From contig CAZOPS010000001.1 in assembly GCA_964581885.1 (NCBI GenBank), positions 1-42,872 on the forward strand: a DNA stretch of 42,872 nt, in the 5' to 3' direction. This DNA is from JAYEID01 sp964581885. GTDB taxonomy: Bacteria; Patescibacteriota; WWE3; JAUXAW01; JAYEID01. The notes beneath the pieces were generated by a model. It was not told the origin of the DNA. It worked only from the letters and a program-made list of their open reading frames with translations, and made no database searches. The first letter of the stretch is position 1; every line of letters starts with the position of its first letter. This document shows positions 38,773 through 42,872 of the stretch, piece by piece. Both the position numbers and the translations under genes were made by a program.

Positions 38773-40584
38773 TTAGTGAGAATCCTCCTCTTCTGACTTG
38801 CGATTATCCTTGTTTTCTTTTCCTTCCTCCTTTTCTTTTTTTATTTCCACAACTTCTTCTGGTTTAGTAGTTATTAACTTGTGTTCTTGTTCAGACGCTA
38901 CAATATTTATAGCAACGTGGTTTGGACCTGCAAAGAATAAACCTTCGCCCACACCAGCGGAGAGGAGACGCCTCTTTTCTCCTTCTGAGAGGTAGAAGGT
39001 ATCTCCAACTAGATCAATAGCTGCCGGGTGTTGTTTCATAAGGACTGAGATGGAAGAGTTGTCAATAATAGCCTTACCGAACTCTGAATTAAGAAAGTCG
39101 CCTACATCTTGAGTAATAGTGGTCAGGCCTAGGTAGTATTTTCGCGCCCTTTTGGCTATAGAGTAAAGGAATTCGGCGGAGTCCTTGTGTTGCATTAGAT
39201 ACCAAGCCTCGTCAACCACCAACAGCCGCCTCTTTAGATCGTCTTTGACCCTGTTCCAGATAAAGTCAAGTATTATATACATAGCAACAGGTCGTAGTTT
39301 GTCTTCTAGATTTTTGGTGGAAAAGACTGTTAGCTTCTTTTTTAAACTTACTGTGGATCGCTGATCAAAAACTCCGGCTAAGCTTCCTTTTATATATCTT
39401 TCCAATCGTTCTGCTAGAGATTGCGCTTCCTTTTCTTCCATTCCTAGTAAAATTTTGTACAAATCTTCCATCAATGGGGGTTCTCTGGTTTGTGTTTTTG
39501 GATCGGGAGTAATTCCCTTGGATTTGTAGGTTCGCATTAGGGCTTTATCTAAGATTGCTTCCTCGCGGGTATCTAAATTACCCAAAATTATTTTAAACAG
39601 TCGGTGTAATGATAGGATTTTGGCGCCAAGCTGGGTTTCCCCTTTTTCTGCAAGTTGGGATATATTGAAGGGATTAATTTTTGCTGGAGAGTCCATGGAG
39701 AAGGAAATAAATTCCCCGTCCACTGCCTCGCAAAGCCGTTTATATTCTTTTTCAGGATCAATGACTATTATTTCAGTATCAAACATTAAACTGCGTAAGA
39801 CTTCTAACTTGGCCATAAAGCTCTTACCTGATCCAGCTTTGCCAAAAAGTACACTATTATAGTTTTCTAGGGAGAAGCGGTCAAATATAACTAGGCTTTT
39901 GTTGTGCTCGTTTATTCCGTAAAGAATTCCTTCATTTGCAGTTAGTTCCGATGAAACAAAGGGGAAGGTGGTGGAAAGTGATGTGGTGTCCATATTTCGA
40001 GTTATTTTCATGTGATCACTACAGGTAGGTATTGTTGATTTAAATCCTTGCTCCATTTGTAGGCTAGTTTTCTTAGCTACAATCATTAGCGATCCTAAGG
40101 TGCTTATCAGCTCTTCTGTTACCCTGTCTAGTTCTTTAAGTGATTTTGCAGGGATTGTAATGTAAAAGGCAAAGCGGAAGAAGCGCTCCATTCCCTTGGT
40201 AAGGCTTCCTTGGAGAGATTTTGCATCTTCCAAAGCAGCTTTCACTGTTGGGTCTTCTACCCGGCCTTTTTCTTCGTCTGCTTTAAGAGTAGCTTCTAGC
40301 TCGGCAATTTTTCTCTTTAGATCTTGCAAAATACCAGAGGAAGATACCGGGTAGCAGAAAAAAGAGATATTGAGGGAGTGATCGAAGTTAATAACTTGGG
40401 AAAGCCAGTTAGCGCTTACGAACCTAGGATACCCAGAGACAAACAATGTTCGGAAGTAGCGGTCACCTATTTGAATATGATTGAAATCGACTTCAATAGT
40501 TTCGGGAGCAATTATATCTTTGACATCAGCTTCCTTTTCTAGCAAGTGTTCAAATTTGTCCAAATTATATGTAGGTTTTCCCAT
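38773..40584 (-). CDS. VirB4-like type IV secretion ATPase
   Basis: This 603-residue protein has an N-terminal CagE/TrbE/VirB-type domain (FNHIQIGDRYFRTLFVSGYP). The RecA-like ATPase follows, with Walker A GKAGSGKS (248-255), Walker B LLVVDEAW (454-461) and the downstream TITQDVGDF. VirB4 ATPases drive assembly of conjugative or uptake pili, but here relaxase and coupling protein genes are not seen. The gene starts 2 bp after the stop of the TraC-like gene, in a different frame. The C-terminus is a charged tail (KKEKEEGKENKDN). Together with PrgI it marks a Patescibacterial T4SS-like module of unknown cargo. Confidence 0.9.
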   Translation of the reverse strand: MGKPTYNLDKFEHLLEKEADVKDIIAPETIEVDFNHIQIGDRYFRTLFVSGYPRFVSANWLSQVINFDHSLNISFFCYPVSSSGILQDLKRKIAELEATLKADEEKGRVEDPTVKAALEDAKSLQGSLTKGMERFFRFAFYITIPAKSLKELDRVTEELISTLGSLMIVAKKTSLQMEQGFKSTIPTCSDHMKITRNMDTTSLSTTFPFVSSELTANEGILYGINEHNKSLVIFDRFSLENYNSVLFGKAGSGKSFMAKLEVLRSLMFDTEIIVIDPEKEYKRLCEAVDGEFISFSMDSPAKINPFNISQLAEKGETQLGAKILSLHRLFKIILGNLDTREEAILDKALMRTYKSKGITPDPKTQTREPPLMEDLYKILLGMEEKEAQSLAERLERYIKGSLAGVFDQRSTVSLKKKLTVFSTKNLEDKLRPVAMYIILDFIWNRVKDDLKRRLLVVDEAWYLMQHKDSAEFLYSIAKRARKYYLGLTTITQDVGDFLNSEFGKAIIDNSSISVLMKQHPAAIDLVGDTFYLSEGEKRRLLSAGVGEGLFFAGPNHVAINIVASEQEHKLITTKPEEVVEIKKEKEEGKENKDNRKSEEEDSH

Positions 40585-40586
40585 TT

Positions 40587-41198
40587 TTAGATGTTGTACA
40601 TTTCGTAAAATAATTCTGTAAGTTGTTTGGTATTCAGGCGTTGTATCCTTATGCCAATGCGGTTGAATTGCTTTTCTAACTGGTCAATGCGTGGCTCAAG
40701 CTTGGGCGTGGCCTTTTCAACAATCCGTTCTACGTTTACTTGTGGCTCAACAGGCTTTCCCTGGAGCTTGCGAATTAATTTGTGGATAGGAGTCTCTACC
40801 GTAAGCTTTAAATTTTTAAAGGGAACACTTACGTAGCACTCTTTGTCCAGGACCTCGTTTTTTTGGGTTAAGTTTTTTATAAATGTTAAGTAGTTGCCCA
40901 TTTGCTCTTTTAATCCAGGATTTTCCTGTTCATCACGTAGTTTACTTAACTGGTTTATGTAGGAGCTTATGTTCAGGCGCTTGGAGCGAATAATTATTTG
41001 GAGCGGAAAAGATAAAGAGTTTAGTAAGGCTCCGTAAGCTTCAATTATTGAGTCTTGCTCTCTTTCTGAAAGAAGATCAAAGTTAACAGCAGTAGTTTGA
41101 AGTACTGCCACAGCGTTGCCATTTTTTAGAACGACTAGATCATTAGTGATTTCTTTTATATCAAGATGTTCTTGAGTAGATGCTTTTATCTCAGTCAT
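40587..41198 (-). CDS. TraC-like N-terminal partner protein
   Basis: This 203-residue protein contains LVVLKNGNAVAVLQTTAVNF near 20-40 and a stretch FPLQIIIRSKRLNISSYINQL that resemble the N-terminal region of TraC/VirB4 family proteins. It lacks the ATPase domain. It is separated by 2 bp from the VirB4 gene and by 5 bp from the PrgI gene. In many Patescibacteria a separate short gene of this kind precedes VirB4. Whether it is a split VirB4 domain or an independent subunit is unresolved. Confidence 0.75.
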   Translation of the reverse strand: MTEIKASTQEHLDIKEITNDLVVLKNGNAVAVLQTTAVNFDLLSEREQDSIIEAYGALLNSLSFPLQIIIRSKRLNISSYINQLSKLRDEQENPGLKEQMGNYLTFIKNLTQKNEVLDKECYVSVPFKNLKLTVETPIHKLIRKLQGKPVEPQVNVERIVEKATPKLEPRIDQLEKQFNRIGIRIQRLNTKQLTELFYEMYNI

Positions 41199-41203
41199 TT
41201 TTT

Positions 41204-42643
41204 TTAATTCTTTTTAAAGACAATTGGCTCTAAGACACTACCTTCAACAGGTACTTTTACTGGTTCGTAGTGCCCGCTACTAACCTTAACAGTGTACTTA
41301 CCGTTGGGCAAGGGTGTGGAGACGGCAAATTGACCTAGCTTGTTGGTCTTAAGTGCTCGTACTGGGTCTCCGTCTTCATCCTCAATTATTACCATCTGAC
41401 CCTCTACTAGCTCGCCTTCGGCATCCTTAACTACGCCGTTTATAATATTAGGTACATTGTTAATAATTGGTGCCAGCTCTTGTTCTTCTTTTATTTTTGC
41501 TTTTAGCTGTTCTTCCTTTCCCTTTTTCGACTTTTTCTTTTCCGGTTTAGGACTGACCTCCCCGACCTCCTTTTTTGAAGGTTCTGTAGCTGGTTTTTCT
41601 TCTAGCTGTTTTCTCAGTTTCATCATTTTTCCTACTGCGCGGGTTCTTTGATCTTCTAATTTCTGCAGCTCGCGGCCTTTTTCTTCTAGGTTTTGTTGAT
41701 AGTCTTCCTTGTCCTTTTGCAATTTCGCTAGTTTGGTTTCGAATTCTTTAGCTGTTTTGTTCAATGTTTTGAGCTTTTCTTCCAGATCTTTGTTTTTTTC
41801 TTCTAGGCTTTGAATGTGTTTCTTTAGTTCCTTAGTTTCTTTTTCTTTCGTCCTTGGTTTCTTTTCAGAACTTTTTTGTTCTTTTTCCTTTAGTTCATTT
41901 TGTAATGCACGGTTCTTTTCCTCTAGAGTCTCTAGCTGGTCTTTATAGTATTTTATAGTTTGTTTTAGGTTGGCTGGCGTTTCTTCTGCTCCTTCTAATT
42001 CTTTTAGCCGCTTGTATTCCTCACCAATAGTGGCGAGTCTTTTTTTGAGAAGCATGTTCTCTTCTCGCAGTTCCTTTTCCGAAAGTTTTTCATTGCTTCG
42101 CTTTCCCATTGCTTTTAGAATTTGGTCTAGATTTTTAGAAACTTCGCTTGCCTTCTTTTCTAAATCATCTTTTGATTTGCTGTTTTCCTCTTTTACCTCT
42201 TGAATTTTTTCTCTAAGTTCTTTCCCTAGCTTTTCTACTTCTTCTTGTCTTTCTGTATCTTTTTCTTGCTTTTGTGATTTAGATTTTTCCTTGTCTTTTT
42301 TTTTCGGTGTTGCTTGAGCCTTACTTGACGACTTGCTCCTTTTCCATACTCTACGAGTAGGAGAGTAGCTGGCAGTAAAGTAGTTTCTTATCCACTCATC
42401 CAGGCCCCGCTCTTCCATAGGGACAAAAGCCATTCCCAAGGCAACCGTAGCAACCAGAAGTATAAGTGGCCACCGAATGATACTGGGCAGTGGTTGGGAA
42501 TAAATTATAAACCCAATTATAGCGCCACCACCCACATAACTAAATTGCCGCAGAGTCATATCACCCACCAACTTGAATTCTACTTCCATAATATTTTGGG
42601 GCACTGGATGTTGTTTTTTGAGATTGCCACCTTGCTTTTCCAT
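41204..42643 (-). CDS. PrgI-family membrane protein with long coiled coil and carboxypeptidase-regulatory-like domain
   Basis: Residues 1-100 match PrgI proteins (HPVPQNIMEVEFKLVGDMT, two close transmembrane helices about 36-50 and 56-74, then EERGLDEWIRNYF). The middle (about 105-345) is a very long Lys/Glu coiled coil. The end (about 396-479) is a beta domain of the carboxypeptidase-D regulatory-like type (NIINGVVKDAEGELVEGQMV, GQFAVSTPLPNGKYTVKV). PrgI normally is a small protein beside VirB4 ATPases. This one adds a stalk and a terminal sandwich domain, an unusual build that suggests a surface- or periplasm-spanning role. It is the first gene of the unit with the TraC-like and VirB4 genes. 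Confidence 0.85.
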   Translation of the reverse strand: MEKQGGNLKKQHPVPQNIMEVEFKLVGDMTLRQFSYVGGGAIIGFIIYSQPLPSIIRWPLILLVATVALGMAFVPMEERGLDEWIRNYFTASYSPTRRVWKRSKSSSKAQATPKKKDKEKSKSQKQEKDTERQEEVEKLGKELREKIQEVKEENSKSKDDLEKKASEVSKNLDQILKAMGKRSNEKLSEKELREENMLLKKRLATIGEEYKRLKELEGAEETPANLKQTIKYYKDQLETLEEKNRALQNELKEKEQKSSEKKPRTKEKETKELKKHIQSLEEKNKDLEEKLKTLNKTAKEFETKLAKLQKDKEDYQQNLEEKGRELQKLEDQRTRAVGKMMKLRKQLEEKPATEPSKKEVGEVSPKPEKKKSKKGKEEQLKAKIKEEQELAPIINNVPNIINGVVKDAEGELVEGQMVIIEDEDGDPVRALKTNKLGQFAVSTPLPNGKYTVKVSSGHYEPVKVPVEGSVLEPIVFKKN

Positions 42644-42712
42644 TTTGGTGTTTTATAAAATGTGAAGATTGTTCCCGCGAGTTAAAAGAGGCGGGCAGTT
42701 TTATCTTAGCTT

Positions 42713-42741
42713 AGTATAGCATAGCTAAAACAATCTGGAAA
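42713..42741 (-). promoter_or_regulatory. promoter of the PrgI-TraC-VirB4 unit
   Basis: On the minus strand a -35-like TTTCCA (42741-42736), a 17-bp spacer and -10 TATACT (42718-42713) lie upstream of the PrgI start at 42643. A CCCGC/GCGGG hairpin (42675-42697) lies in the leader. Confidence 0.55.
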
Positions 42742-42799
42742 AAGGGGTAAAAAAGGGTGCTGGAGCGTATTTCATTTTTTAAGAAGCTCGACACCGGAG

Positions 42800-42828
42800 T
42801 TGAAGGTCCTATAAAATTGTGGTATACT
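42800..42828 (+). promoter_or_regulatory. promoter for a plus-strand gene beyond the right edge
   Basis: TTGAAG (42800-42805), 17 bp, TATACT (42823-42828). Purine-rich sequences (TAGGAGG at 42840-42846 and AAGGAGAGAGG at the very end) suggest a gene starting just outside the window. Confidence 0.6.
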
Positions 42829-42872
42829 CTGGTGATTTAATAGGAGGCTTTAAAAAATACTAAGGAGAGAGG

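Overview
The window reads as a chromosomal segment of a small-genome bacterium of the Candidate Phyla Radiation (Patescibacteria), recovered as a metagenomic scaffold with two 100-N joins (786-885 and 23750-23849). The assignment is an inference. It rests on compact, often shortened housekeeping proteins (MetRS about 469 aa, ValRS 738 aa, a YidC without a large periplasmic domain), a PrgI-TraC-VirB4 cluster, many one- or two-helix membrane proteins without assignable function, tandem FemAB-type proteins and a DUF4012-like fusion. UGA is used as a stop in several ATGA gene overlaps, so the UGA-recoding Gracilibacteria/Absconditabacteria are excluded. Layout, left to right. 1-1270: end of a tRNA-Arg(GCG), a two-helix membrane protein, a tRNA-Ser(UGA) cut by the first gap, and an unusual tandem repeat. 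In that repeat the 5' half of the same tRNA-Ser is interrupted by two related, about 90-nt, two-hairpin insertions. 1275-5136: comF, tmRNA (ssrA, with a long Mycoplasma-like degradation tag) facing smpB across a bidirectional terminator, then small envelope genes. 5154-15360: a mostly minus-strand envelope/glycan block (O-antigen-ligase-like protein with a TPR partner, UbiA-family DPPR-synthase-like enzyme, WecA/TagO-like phosphotransferase, GT-C and GT2 glycosyltransferases) ending in metG. 15464-19801: plus-strand genes including two GT2 paralogues. The second GT2 forms an operon with valS behind a T-box riboswitch that has a very short Stem I and a GUC (Val) specifier candidate. 19802-22312: yidD, rnpA, a cluster of DnaA boxes and dnaA. 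The plus strand is A/C-rich to the left and G/T-rich to the right of this cluster regardless of gene orientation, as expected at a replication origin. No rpmH is seen beside rnpA. 22313-30159: a doubly membrane-anchored solute-binding-like protein with a PKD-like domain, rmuC, two envelope proteins and a UvrD-type helicase fused to a RecB-family nuclease. 30406-33389: two FemAB-like genes and ksgA on the minus strand. 33479-38742: a degenerate epimerase/DUF4012-like fusion, a zinc-ribbon ORF overlapping rplY (L25), yidC, jag (khpB) and dnaN. 38773-42643: VirB4, TraC-like and PrgI genes of a type IV secretion-like machine. The genes fall into four working groups. These are replication initiation and repair (dnaA, dnaN, uvrD-nuclease, rmuC), ribosome rescue and translation (ssrA, smpB, metG, valS, ksgA, rplY), membrane insertion (yidD, yidC, jag, rnpA) and cell-surface construction. 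The most notable signals are the structured insertions in the tRNA-Ser copy, the T-box on the GT2-valS operon, and a palindromic repeat family that sits in frame inside valS and the helicase gene and also between genes.
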